A stretch of 64,000 bases of DNA from CAZWLD01 sp964634685 (GTDB lineage Bacteria; Bacillota_I; Bacilli_A; Acholeplasmatales; JAEDCM01). Made by a program: the position numbers and the translations under genes. The notes under the pieces were generated by a model that searched no databases, had not been told where the DNA came from, and saw nothing but the letters and a program-made list of their open reading frames with translations. Location of the stretch: assembly GCA_964634685.1 (NCBI GenBank), contig CAZWLD010000001.1, positions 124,001-188,000 on the forward strand. Reading direction: 5' to 3'. This document shows positions 52,305-61,126 of this stretch, piece after piece (the stretch's first letter is position 1; every line of letters begins with the position of its first letter).

Positions 52305-52345
52305 AATCACTTCCTAAATATAAATAAATAGGGAGTGATTTTTTT
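52305..52345 (+). terminator. Terminator that hides the next ribosome binding site
   Basis: AATCACTTCCTA (52305-52316) pairs with TAGGGAGTGATT (52329-52340) over 12 pairs with one T-G, loop of 12, then T-run to 52345. The 3' arm holds the GGGAG of the following gene and the T-run reaches its TTG start. Confidence 0.8.
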
Positions 52346-53015
52346 GTTATTAAAGGTTTCGCAAAAGCAATTTTTAGAAATAAGTGGAATTTCTCATTTA
52401 GTTGATTATGAGATAACAAATCAAAGCTTTACGATTGATGATCAGATTATAAAGGGCTCCATTTTAGTGGTTTTAAATTTTTATTCAACAAAAGAAAATA
52501 ATGTTATCTCGGAAAGTAAGGAAATCAATTATCAAATATTAATTAATAATGATAAAGGAATTGAGAAAATTAATCTTGATAATATTGCCTTTCAGGTCAT
52601 CGATAATCAAGGAATCGATGTTGAATTTGAGCTTGAGCTTGACGTTTATGAGATCAAAGAAAAAATCAAGGATGAGGTTTTAGATGAATTAGATGAAGCT
52701 TTAGAGAATGCTTTAGATGATTCCCGAAATGAATCGATTGAAGAAACCAAAGTACAAGAGAAAATTGAGGAAAATCAAGTAATTGCTTTAGAAGAAATTG
52801 AAGAATCTAATAATATGAATGTTATTGAGGATAATAATGAAGATTTAATGTATAAGCTTGATGAGGACTATCAAACAATCAAAATAATCTTTACTAATAG
52901 TGAAGCCGATGTCGAAAGGGTATGTGAGCTCTATCATAAAACCTTAGCTGAAATATATGAGGAGAACGATTATCGAGTTGATAATCGCATTATTCTAAAG
53001 GTCGATGAAATTTGA
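52344..53015 (+). CDS. SpoVID-like spore coat assembly protein
   Basis: A 223-residue protein. N-terminal ~95 residues are beta-rich, acidic after that, and the last ~45 (QTIKIIFTNSEADVERVC..., ending DNRIILKV) fit a degenerate LysM domain: hydrophobic strand, D...V...Y, N, I.L.V. That layout and the place between ysxC and a YsxE-like gene match SpoVID, which links spore coat to the forespore, although SpoVID is longer in Bacillus. The TTG at 52344 follows GGGAG. The homology is inferred by pattern and order, not alignment. Confidence 0.6.
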   Translation: MLLKVSQKQFLEISGISHLVDYEITNQSFTIDDQIIKGSILVVLNFYSTKENNVISESKEINYQILINNDKGIEKINLDNIAFQVIDNQGIDVEFELELDVYEIKEKIKDEVLDELDEALENALDDSRNESIEETKVQEKIEENQVIALEEIEESNNMNVIEDNNEDLMYKLDEDYQTIKIIFTNSEADVERVCELYHKTLAEIYEENDYRVDNRIILKVDEI

Positions 53016-53880
53016 TGAATTAGAAAGTGATATTGGAGAAATAAAAGGCTCTTCGAAAATAACTGAGAATTCTTATTTAATTGAGGCGTCAAAGCTCTAT
53101 ATCTTAAAACGTAATTACAAAAACTTAGACCCTTGTTATAATTATTTAGAAAGCCAAGGCGTTATGAATGTATCCTATCCCATCAAAAGATACAAAATTG
53201 GAAATGAAAAATATTTGTTATTTGATTATTTAGTCGAGGTTAAATATCCAACTGATAAAAAGATTTATGATTTAAGAGATGCTTTATTAAATCTTCATGA
53301 AAAAACCAAGGTCTTAAAGGAAACAAAGCGAAATAGCTTCAAATATTTGTATCGCCTATATAAAAAGCTCGATTATAAATTTCATGTTTTAGATTCATAT
53401 ATCAGTGAAGCGGAAATGCGCGAAAAAAACGATGATTTTGATTGGATTGTTTTATCTAAATATAAAACATTTCTAGACGCAAAAAAGGAAATGTATCGAC
53501 TTCAAATGAAAATTCATGAAGAAATCGATGCGAAAATATCGATTTATTATGCCATTAATCATGGAAGACCATCCTTATCACATTTGGTTTCGAAATCCTT
53601 GATCAGCTTTGATGAAAGTCGGTTTGGCTTTGTCGTCAATGATATAGCTCGATTTTATTGTTCAAATGAGGATATTAAAATTGATTGGTTTATGATGATT
53701 GATGAGTGGCTTAATTTATATGAATTACCTTTTTATAAAACCTATTTTAAATTTATGGTCATGTATATTTTTATCTTGAATTTACATATTGATTTTGATA
53801 ATTCCTATTTATCGATTTCTAATTATATTCAAATTCATAATAAGCTCGAAAAGATAATGATTACCTTTAAAGATTATTAA
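53005..53880 (+). CDS. YsxE-like spore coat kinase-fold protein
   Basis: A 291-residue protein overlapping its neighbour by 11 bases. The middle has INHGRPSLSHLVSKSLISFDESRFGF, followed by VVNDIARFY, which follows the APH/CotS-type kinase layout (HxDxxxxN...D), but the catalytic HGD is HGR, so it is likely inactive. Between SpoVID-like and valS in Bacillus lies ysxE, a CotS-family coat protein. I take it to be its homologue. No membrane segments. Confidence 0.6.
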   Translation: MKFDELESDIGEIKGSSKITENSYLIEASKLYILKRNYKNLDPCYNYLESQGVMNVSYPIKRYKIGNEKYLLFDYLVEVKYPTDKKIYDLRDALLNLHEKTKVLKETKRNSFKYLYRLYKKLDYKFHVLDSYISEAEMREKNDDFDWIVLSKYKTFLDAKKEMYRLQMKIHEEIDAKISIYYAINHGRPSLSHLVSKSLISFDESRFGFVVNDIARFYCSNEDIKIDWFMMIDEWLNLYELPFYKTYFKFMVMYIFILNLHIDFDNSYLSISNYIQIHNKLEKIMITFKDY

Positions 53881-53888
53881 AATGGATA

Positions 53889-53917
53889 TTTACTTTTATT
53901 TGCTTTTATGTTATGCT
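53889..53917 (+). promoter_or_regulatory. Promoter of the T-box-valS operon
   Basis: TTTACT (53889-53894), 17 bases, TATGCT (53912-53917), before the T-box leader. Confidence 0.55.
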
Positions 53918-53929
53918 AGTTGTAGAAAA

Positions 53930-54149
53930 ACAAAGACCTAGAGGAGTAGAATGACAACCCTTTTAGCGAGGAAAGAAGAGTGGAAGCTTTCTAAGGAAGT
54001 GTTATTTGAAGGTAGCTAGCGAGTTGTATTAGCGAAATAGTAGTAGCTAGTATCGTATTTCTGCGTTAAAGAATCAAGAGCTAGATTTATTTCTAGAACT
54101 AAGGTGGTACCGCGTTATTGACGTCCTTATTTTAAGGATGTTTTTTTTT
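53930..54149 (+). promoter_or_regulatory. T-box riboswitch (probably tRNA-Val)
   Basis: The T-box sequence AAGGTGGTACCGCG is at 54101-54114, and the terminator ACGTCCTTA/TAAGGATGT with T9 at 54121-54149. The 5' part carries an AGNGGAAGCT-type stem. It lies upstream of an acetyltransferase gene and valS, so the specifier should be a Val codon; several GTA triplets lie in the stem I region, and I could not settle which. Uncharged tRNA-Val would stabilise the antiterminator. Confidence 0.9.
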
Positions 54150-54162
54150 GGAGGTGATTGCT

Positions 54163-54678
54163 TTGAAAACGATTGAAACGGAAAGACTGATTTTAAGGCC
54201 CTTTAATATCTTGGATTGTGATGATGTTTATGAGTATGCTAAAGAAAGCATCGTTGGATATAATGCTGGTTGGAAGCCGCATGAATCGATTTCTGAAACG
54301 ATTGATATTATTCAAAATGTCTTTATTAAAAATGATGATGTTTGGGCTATTGTCTTAAAGGAAGAAAACAAAGTAATCGGATCAATGGGATTGCACAAAA
54401 GAAATGCCGTGGGCTATGAGTTAGGATATGTCATCAATCCCTTATATTGGAATCGTGGCTATGCGACGGAAGCGGGAAAAGCAGCTTTGCTTTATGGCTT
54501 TAAGATATTAAATGCCCCAATCATCACCTGTGTTCATTTTAGTGACAATTTACGCAGTAAACGAGTCATTGAGAAGCTCGGATTTGGCTTTAAAGGAATT
54601 AATCCAATGGCTTATCGCCGTTTAGATGATAAAATAGTTGATTTATACATTTATGCAATTTATAAGGAGGAAAAATGA
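54163..54678 (+). CDS. GNAT acetyltransferase, RimJ/RimL-like
   Basis: A 171-residue N-acetyltransferase (ETERLILRPFN start, GYVINPLYWNRGYATEA with the acetyl-CoA loop RGYATE). GGAGGTGA precedes TTG 54163. It is under the T-box and in the same operon as valS, with the stop one base before the valS ATG. RimL-like enzymes acetylate protein N-termini or small molecules; the target is not clear. Confidence 0.88.
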   Translation: MKTIETERLILRPFNILDCDDVYEYAKESIVGYNAGWKPHESISETIDIIQNVFIKNDDVWAIVLKEENKVIGSMGLHKRNAVGYELGYVINPLYWNRGYATEAGKAALLYGFKILNAPIITCVHFSDNLRSKRVIEKLGFGFKGINPMAYRRLDDKIVDLYIYAIYKEEK

Positions 54679-54679
54679 A

Positions 54680-57256
54680 ATGAAAGAATTTAAACCTAAA
54701 TATAATCATTTAGAGGTTGAAGAAGGAAAATATGATTTTTGGCTAAAAAATGGTTATTTCAAAGCCGGAGATAAAACAAAGGAGCCCTTTACGATTGTTA
54801 TTCCGCCACCAAATGTAACGGGAAAGCTTCATGCAGGTCATGCTTGGGATACAACTCTTCAGGATATTATTATTAGAAGAAAAAGAATGCAAGGCTTTGA
54901 TGCCCTTTGGGTTCCAGGAATGGACCATGCCGGAATCGCAACGCAAGCTAAGATTGAAGAAAAATTAAGAGCTCAAGGGATTTCTCGATATGATCTTGGT
55001 CGCGAAGAATTTATGAAGGTTGCTTGGGAATGGAAAAAGGAATATGCTCAATATATTCGTGATCAATGGGCATCCCTAGGCTTAAGCCTTGATTATTCAA
55101 GAGAAAGATTTACCTTAGACGAAGGTCTAAGTGAAGCTGTTAATGAGGTTTTCATTCGCCTTTATAATAAGGGATTGATTTATCAAGGTGAAAGAATTAT
55201 TAACTGGGATCCAAAGGCTCGTACCGCTTTATCAAATATTGAGGTTGAGCATAAGGAAACGGATGGAGCTTTTTATCATTTCCTTTATAAGTTTACAGAT
55301 GGAAGTGGAGCCGTAGAGATTGCGACTACTCGTCCGGAGACGATGTTTGGAGATACTGCGATTATGGTTCATCCAAAAGATGAAAGATATAAGGATATCG
55401 TTGGAAAGATGGTATATATTCCTAATACAAATATCGCTATTCCGGTTATTGCGGATGATTATGTAGATATGGAATTTGGAACTGGTGTTGTAAAAGTTAC
55501 ACCAGCTCACGATCCTAATGACTTTTTAGTTGGAAAACGTCATAATTTAGATATGCCATTATGTATGAATGATGATGGTACGATGAATGAAAGAGCCTTC
55601 AAATATCAAGGAATGGATCGCTTTGAATGCCGTAAGCTCTTAGTTAAGGAATTGACTGATTTAGGATTGTGTCCATTAGTTGAACCAATTAAGCATCAGG
55701 TTGGATATAGTGAAAGAACCCATGTTGTTGTCGAGCCACGTTTATCGAAACAATGGTTTGTTAGGATGGAGCCTTTAGCTAAGCAAGCTCTTGAAAAGCA
55801 CACTATTGAATTTGTTCCTGAAAGATTCTTGAAGAATTTCACTATTTGGATGGAAAATATTCAAGATTGGTGTATTAGTCGTCAGCTTTGGTGGGGTCAT
55901 CGTATTCCAGCTTGGTATCGTGGGGATGAGGTTAAGGTTCAGGTTGAATGTCCAGGTGATGGTTGGACCCAAGATGAGGATGTCCTTGATACCTGGTTTT
56001 CAAGTGCCTTATGGCCATTTAGTACTTTAGGCTGGCCTCATGAAACGGAGGATTTAAAACGTTATTATCCAACTAATGTCTTAGTTACTGGCTATGACAT
56101 CATTCCATTCTGGGTTTCTCGTATGATTTTCCAAGGAATTGAATTCACTGGACAATCTCCATTCAAGCAAGTATTAATTCACGGTTTAATTCGTGATAAT
56201 CAAGGTCGTAAGATGAGTAAATCCTTAGGAAATGGTATTGATCCAATGCAAATTGGTAAAGAGTATGGAACGGATACCCTTAGATATTTTATTTCCACAA
56301 ACGCTTCTCCAGGTCTTGATTTACGCTACGAGGAAGAAAAAATCTTGTCTTCTTGGAACTATATCAATAAGATTTGGAATATATCTCGTTATATTTTAAT
56401 GAATATTGATGAAAATACGTCATATGATGAATACGTTTCATTATTAGATGGCGAAAAATCATCGGCCTCCGCTTGGATTTTAGCTAAGCTTGATAGTGTT
56501 ATCAAGGAAGCTGATGATGCTTATGAAAAATATGATTTTGGTATTGCGGCTAAGGCTATTTACAATTTTGTTTGGGATGATTTTGCATCCTGGTATGTTG
56601 AATTATCCAAGGTTGATTTAGCTATCCCTGAATTGAAAAAGCAAACTGAAGCTACATTACTTTATGTGTTAACGGCTATTTTGAAGCTTCTTCATCCAAT
56701 TATGCCTTTTGTGACGGAAGAAATATATCAAATGTTACCTCATCGTGAGGAGGCTATCATTATTGCGGCTTGGCCAAAGCCAATGGGCATTGTTAATTCT
56801 GATAAAACAATGGATATCACCATTGATATTATTCAAGCTGTTAGAACAATGCGTCATAACGCCAACAAGGGTATGAGTGTAGCTTTAGATATCGATATTG
56901 TTGGACCAAAGGAATTATTAGCGCAAACAAAATATTTTAATAAATTCATTAATCCTAAACGCCTTGCGATTTTAGATGAGGCTCCAAGCTATGAGGCTTC
57001 CACAAGTGTTTTGGCTAATGCGACTGTGTATATTCCAATGGAAGAATTAATTGATGTTGAAGAGGAAATTAAAAAGCTTGAGGCTTCCTTAGAAAAGCTA
57101 AATAAGGAATTAGAGCGTTCAAGAACGATGCTTTCTAATCCAAATTTCATCAATAAAGCTCCGGCAAGTAAAATTGAAAATGAGAAAGCTAAGATGCAAG
57201 AATACGAGACACAATATCAAAATGTCTTAAAAGAGCTCAATAAGCTAAAAAAATAA
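54680..57256 (+). CDS. valS: Valyl-tRNA synthetase
   Basis: An 858-residue class I synthetase. PPNVTGKLHAGHAWD contains the HIGH-like site, GRKMSKSLGNGIDP the KMSKS loop, VTTRPETMFGDTA-type (here ATTRPETMFGDTA) the editing CP1 domain, and WCISRQLWWGHRIPAW is typical of ValRS. The final ~70 residues are the C-terminal coiled coil. ATG 54680 follows AAGGAGG. It is under T-box control. Confidence 0.97.
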   Translation: MKEFKPKYNHLEVEEGKYDFWLKNGYFKAGDKTKEPFTIVIPPPNVTGKLHAGHAWDTTLQDIIIRRKRMQGFDALWVPGMDHAGIATQAKIEEKLRAQGISRYDLGREEFMKVAWEWKKEYAQYIRDQWASLGLSLDYSRERFTLDEGLSEAVNEVFIRLYNKGLIYQGERIINWDPKARTALSNIEVEHKETDGAFYHFLYKFTDGSGAVEIATTRPETMFGDTAIMVHPKDERYKDIVGKMVYIPNTNIAIPVIADDYVDMEFGTGVVKVTPAHDPNDFLVGKRHNLDMPLCMNDDGTMNERAFKYQGMDRFECRKLLVKELTDLGLCPLVEPIKHQVGYSERTHVVVEPRLSKQWFVRMEPLAKQALEKHTIEFVPERFLKNFTIWMENIQDWCISRQLWWGHRIPAWYRGDEVKVQVECPGDGWTQDEDVLDTWFSSALWPFSTLGWPHETEDLKRYYPTNVLVTGYDIIPFWVSRMIFQGIEFTGQSPFKQVLIHGLIRDNQGRKMSKSLGNGIDPMQIGKEYGTDTLRYFISTNASPGLDLRYEEEKILSSWNYINKIWNISRYILMNIDENTSYDEYVSLLDGEKSSASAWILAKLDSVIKEADDAYEKYDFGIAAKAIYNFVWDDFASWYVELSKVDLAIPELKKQTEATLLYVLTAILKLLHPIMPFVTEEIYQMLPHREEAIIIAAWPKPMGIVNSDKTMDITIDIIQAVRTMRHNANKGMSVALDIDIVGPKELLAQTKYFNKFINPKRLAILDEAPSYEASTSVLANATVYIPMEELIDVEEEIKKLEASLEKLNKELERSRTMLSNPNFINKAPASKIENEKAKMQEYETQYQNVLKELNKLKK

Positions 57257-57267
57257 AAATTGACAAA

Positions 57268-57330
57268 TTAGAGTACATTAGATCTTTCTAATGTTAGAGT
57301 ACATTAGATCTTTCTAATGTACTTTTTTTT
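57268..57330 (+). terminator. Duplicated terminator after valS
   Basis: A 26-base unit, TTAGAGTACATTAGATCTTT, followed by CTAATG, occurs at 57268-57293 and again at 57294-57319 with no differences. Each forms CATTAG/CTAATG; the second is followed by T8. Confidence 0.9.
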
Positions 57331-57460
57331 CTTATATCCTTCAATTTATTTTATTAAATCCAATAAATTTTAATAAATTATTGTTTGTCCTTATTTTTTT
57401 TCAATTTATGACAAGGATATATTCTATAATAAGACAAAAGTATACGAGGAGATGAATTTT

Positions 57461-57802
57461 GTGAAAGCAGTTGTTATAGATGATGATCGATTATCGTTGT
57501 CGGTTATCAGGGGGATGTTGGATAAAATGGACATTAATAACAAATGTTTCAATAACCCCATGAAGGCTATGAAATATATTAACAAGCATAGCCAAAAGAT
57601 CGATTTGGTTTTGTGTGATTATATAATGCCAAGGATAAATGGATTAAACATATATAATGAAATTAAAGATTTAGATTTAGATTTTATTTTAATTTCCAGT
57701 ATTAATGTTGATTCATCAGTCAGTCAATTACAAAAGCCAATTCGCTTCAATGATTTAAAAAATAAAATATTATCATTAAAAATTGTATCTAAAACAGCTT
57801 AA
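57461..57802 (+). CDS. Stand-alone response regulator receiver (Spo0F-like size)
   Basis: A 113-residue receiver domain with no output domain. Acidic pocket DDD (residues 7-9), phospho-acceptor Asp in VLCDYIMPRING, and the Lys of LQKP at the end. GTG 57461 is preferred, as GAGGAG lies nine bases before it. A single-domain receiver between valS and folC in a sporulating-type locus could be a Spo0F analogue, but this rests on size and context only. Confidence 0.8.
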   Translation: MKAVVIDDDRLSLSVIRGMLDKMDINNKCFNNPMKAMKYINKHSQKIDLVLCDYIMPRINGLNIYNEIKDLDLDFILISSINVDSSVSQLQKPIRFNDLKNKILSLKIVSKTA

Positions 57803-57837
57803 GAGTAGTATAATTTTAAGTTGAAGGACGTGATATT

Positions 57838-59079
57838 ATGTTTACTAATGCCAAAGATGCCATTGATTGGATTGAACACATTGAACGCGTTGGGGAAAAG
57901 CGAAAGGATTTATCCCGAATGAAGCTTGCCTTAGAGATTTTAGGTAATCCGGAAGCGGATATGAATATAATTCATGTTGGAGGAACTAATGGAAAGGGCT
58001 CAACCGTATCCTTTATCAAAAACATATTGATTGAGGAAGGAATAAATGTCGGTGCCTTTATTTCACCGTATGTTGTTAAATTTAATGAAAGAATTCAATA
58101 CAATTATTCCTATATTTCTGATGCTGATTTAGTTTTATATACTAATACGGTCTATCAGGTTAATGAAATCCTAATCAATGAATATGATGAGCATTTGACT
58201 TTTTTTGAGGTTGCGACCTTAGTTGCGATTTGTTATTTCAAGGCTAAAGAGGTTTATTACGCCATTTTAGAGGTTGGCTTGGGAGGACTTACGGATGCGA
58301 CGAATTTTTGTAATGCCAAGTGTAGTATTATCACCAATATTGGCTTTGACCATATGAAGCAATTAGGAGACACGAAGGAAGCAATTGCCCTAAACAAATT
58401 AGGTATCATTAAGGAAGGTAATCATTTAATCACAACAGTTGATAAAGAATTATTGCCTTTATTTACTAAATATGTTGAAGAAAATAAGGCGACGATGGAA
58501 TATATCAATCCCTCTGATATTGTTATCTATCCGACGGAATATACATCATTTTCTTATGATATGGTCGATTATGATTTATCGATGGTTGGCTTTCATCAAG
58601 CCTACAATGCAGCCTTGGCGATTGCTTGTGTCAAATATTTAGAACCCAATATTTCTTTAAAGAAAATTAAGAATGGTTTGTTAAATACTACTTGGCCAGG
58701 AAGATTAGAAATCGTAAGAAAAAAACCAAAGGTTATTTTAGATGGTGCCCATAATATTCATGGCATTGAGGCTTTATGTAAAACCATTGATGAGATTTAT
58801 CCTAATCCGATTATTGTTTTTGCGTGTTTATTTGATAAAGAGACTTCGAAAATGATTAATATGCTAAAGGACCATTGTGAAAAAATAATAATCACCGAAA
58901 TTGATTATCATCGTGGGAAAAAGGCTTCGGAGCTTTTTATGGAATTTGACCACAAGGATAAGGCGATAGAGCCTGATTATATGAAGGCAATTGATTTGGC
59001 TTTATCCTATAAGAAGACGGTTATTGTGACAGGGTCGTTGTATTTTATTTCCCTTGCTCGAAAATATTTACTCAAATAA
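57838..59079 (+). CDS. folC: Folylpolyglutamate/dihydrofolate synthase
   Basis: A 413-residue Mur-ligase-type enzyme that adds glutamate to folate. GGTNGKGSTVSFI is the ATP loop and FISPYVVKFNERIQ the folate motif. Between valS and radC, as in Bacillus. A TATAAT at about 57811 may give it a promoter of its own. Confidence 0.95.
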   Translation: MFTNAKDAIDWIEHIERVGEKRKDLSRMKLALEILGNPEADMNIIHVGGTNGKGSTVSFIKNILIEEGINVGAFISPYVVKFNERIQYNYSYISDADLVLYTNTVYQVNEILINEYDEHLTFFEVATLVAICYFKAKEVYYAILEVGLGGLTDATNFCNAKCSIITNIGFDHMKQLGDTKEAIALNKLGIIKEGNHLITTVDKELLPLFTKYVEENKATMEYINPSDIVIYPTEYTSFSYDMVDYDLSMVGFHQAYNAALAIACVKYLEPNISLKKIKNGLLNTTWPGRLEIVRKKPKVILDGAHNIHGIEALCKTIDEIYPNPIIVFACLFDKETSKMINMLKDHCEKIIITEIDYHRGKKASELFMEFDHKDKAIEPDYMKAIDLALSYKKTVIVTGSLYFISLARKYLLK

Positions 59080-59109
59080 AGAGAGTTTTTCCAAAAATTC
59101 TCTTTTTTT
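59080..59109 (+). terminator. folC terminator
   Basis: GAGAGTTTTT/AAAAATTCTC hairpin with T8. Confidence 0.8.
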
Positions 59110-59134
59110 TCTAATTATATAATGGGTGAAGAAA

Positions 59135-59803
59135 ATGGAAATAAAAGATTTAAAAAAGGAAGATCGACCTCGGGAACGGTTTGAAAGACTAGGGGTTAAG
59201 GCACTAGCTGATTATGAAATTATGGCCATCATTATTGGATCGGGAGGAAAAAATAATTCAGTTTTAGAAATGGCCATTAATGTCATTAATCAAATTGATT
59301 TAAAGGATTTTGAGCATATAACAATTCGTGAATTAGAAAAAATAAAAGGAATTGGCCATATAACGGCGATGCGAATAATGGCAAGCCTCGAGCTGGCGAG
59401 GAGAGTAAGAAACCAAGGATTATCCAAAAGCAAAATTTTGTATTCTAAGGATGTTTATAATTTATTAAAGGAAGATGTGGAAGGATATGAGCAGGAGCAT
59501 TTTATCGCCATTTATTTAGATGCGAAATGTCAAGTCATTTCCCAAAAAACGATTTTTATCGGAACGACGAATATGACAATCACACATCCAAGAGAGGTTT
59601 TTAAGCATGCGGTAAGGGAAAGTGCCAATGCGATAATCATCGTTCATAATCATCCCTCAGGCTGTAGTAAGCCCTCGTTGGCAGATATTGATTTTACGAA
59701 AAAGGTTTTTAGGCTCGGTCAAGAAATGCAAATTGAATTGATCGATCACATCATTATTGGTCGTGGTGAATTTTACAGTATGAAGGAGCATAATATTTTT
59801 TAG
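59135..59803 (+). CDS. radC: RadC-like JAMM protein
   Basis: A 222-residue protein of the UPF0758/RadC family: helix-hairpin-helix start, KIKGIGHITAMRIMA, and the JAMM metal site IIVHNHPSGCSKPS with Asp in LADIDF. Despite the name, a repair role is disputed. ATG 59135 is preferred, as GGGTGA precedes it. In Bacillus radC stands upstream of mreBCD; here mre and min genes are absent. Confidence 0.93.
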   Translation: MEIKDLKKEDRPRERFERLGVKALADYEIMAIIIGSGGKNNSVLEMAINVINQIDLKDFEHITIRELEKIKGIGHITAMRIMASLELARRVRNQGLSKSKILYSKDVYNLLKEDVEGYEQEHFIAIYLDAKCQVISQKTIFIGTTNMTITHPREVFKHAVRESANAIIIVHNHPSGCSKPSLADIDFTKKVFRLGQEMQIELIDHIIIGRGEFYSMKEHNIF

Positions 59804-59831
59804 TTGCACATAAAATTAGATGGTGATTTTT

Positions 59832-60353
59832 TTGAATAAAAAGCGGGAGCTTAATCGGCTACTTATTGGAATATTGTTAATATTAGTTTCGTTGATTATT
59901 GAGGTTAAGAGCACAGGGAATGCTTTTGGCTTTAAAAATATTCAAAAATTGGTGAAAACAAATTCGAATATTTTTGACGTATCAAAATTATATAATGGCT
60001 TTTTTGGCCAGTTTTTCGTTGAAAAGGAAGAAAAGGTCGCAGCCATAAATTTAGATTTTGATTTAGGAAATAAATATTTAAATGGGTATATGATCAAGAC
60101 AAAGCAGGAGGGAGTTGTCGCTTTAGTAAATGGTGTTGTCATTTCTAATACCGAAGGAGAAACGGGAAAAACCGTCAAAATTCAAGGAACCGACGGTGTG
60201 ATTTATACGTATGGTTTTCTAGAAAATGTAAATGTCCATATCTATCAATATGTTAATGCCAACCAAGTCATAGGAATTTGTCATGATTCTTTTTATCTTG
60301 AAGGCTTTAATGATGATTATATCAATCTGAAGGAATTATTTTATGAAAATTAA
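59832..60353 (+). CDS. spoIVFA: SpoIVFA-like sporulation regulator
   Basis: A 173-residue protein with one N-terminal membrane helix (about residues 9-25) and a C-terminal M23/LytM-like domain (GVVALVNGVVISNTEGETGK...VYTYGFLENVNV type) lacking the metal-binding His residues, as in SpoIVFA. TTG 59832 follows GGTGAT. Overlap of 11 bases with spoIVFB. In Bacillus it holds SpoIVFB and BofA together in the forespore outer membrane. Confidence 0.85.
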   Translation: MNKKRELNRLLIGILLILVSLIIEVKSTGNAFGFKNIQKLVKTNSNIFDVSKLYNGFFGQFFVEKEEKVAAINLDFDLGNKYLNGYMIKTKQEGVVALVNGVVISNTEGETGKTVKIQGTDGVIYTYGFLENVNVHIYQYVNANQVIGICHDSFYLEGFNDDYINLKELFYEN

Positions 60354-61071
60354 AATTCATGAATCATTAATAATTCTAATATTAATTGCTTTGTTGGCAG
60401 GATTTATCAAAAAGATTCTATTGATTTATTCTTTAGTTTTATTGCACGAAATGGGACATATTTTAGCATGTTATTACCAGAAAAGAAGGATTATTTCCTT
60501 TGAATTGATTCCATTTGGTGGCATTATTGAATTTGAAAATGATAAAAACACAAATCTTTTATCAGAAATGCTAATTGTTATGGCTGGTCCTTTGGTGAAT
60601 TTGTTATTAATGCCTTTTTTGAAAGGCGAAATGGCCATATATAATCAAATTATTTTAGGCTTTAATTTACTTCCCATTTTCCCTTTAGATGGAGGAAGAA
60701 TTCTAGAAATCATTTTGATGCGTTTTTTTTCCTTTAAAAGAGCAGTATTAATTTCTCTGGTCATTTCGGTTATTACAATAATGGTATGCGCAATTTATGT
60801 TATCTTCGAAGCATTTAGCTTAAGTGTTTTATTAGTATTAGCATTTTTATTGTACAAGAATATTATGCAATACATTAAAAGAGAAGAAAGGTATATGTTT
60901 TTTTTGACTCAAAAATATTTATATCCTAATCCTAATTTAAAAAACCATTTTTTGAAAATAACTAAAAAAGGGTTTATGAATTTTTTTCACAAGGGCGTAA
61001 ATAACAACATTGGAGTAAAAGAAAAATATAAGAGTGAAAAATATCTTTTAGACCGATTTTTTGAAAAATAA
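60343..61071 (+). CDS. spoIVFB: SpoIVFB-like intramembrane protease
   Basis: A 242-residue S2P/M50 metalloprotease. HEMGH (His34, Glu35, His38) and LLPIFPLDGGRI (Asp115) are the zinc ligands in the membrane. Bacillus SpoIVFB cuts pro-sigma K in the mother cell. The C-terminal ~60 residues are basic and likely cytoplasmic (CBS domain is not evident, unlike in Bacillus). Its presence next to SpoIVFA is a strong sign of sporulation. Confidence 0.9.
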   Translation: MKIKIHESLIILILIALLAGFIKKILLIYSLVLLHEMGHILACYYQKRRIISFELIPFGGIIEFENDKNTNLLSEMLIVMAGPLVNLLLMPFLKGEMAIYNQIILGFNLLPIFPLDGGRILEIILMRFFSFKRAVLISLVISVITIMVCAIYVIFEAFSLSVLLVLAFLLYKNIMQYIKREERYMFFLTQKYLYPNPNLKNHFLKITKKGFMNFFHKGVNNNIGVKEKYKSEKYLLDRFFEK

Positions 61072-61126
61072 TGAAGAAAAGGAAAATTATTGTGGTATAA
61101 TCTACTTATAATGGTAGGTGATATCA

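Noticed and set aside
52344..53880. Phage or plasmid genes inserted between engB and valS
   Set aside because: Base composition and codon use look like the neighbours and the position matches spoVID-ysxE of Bacillus.
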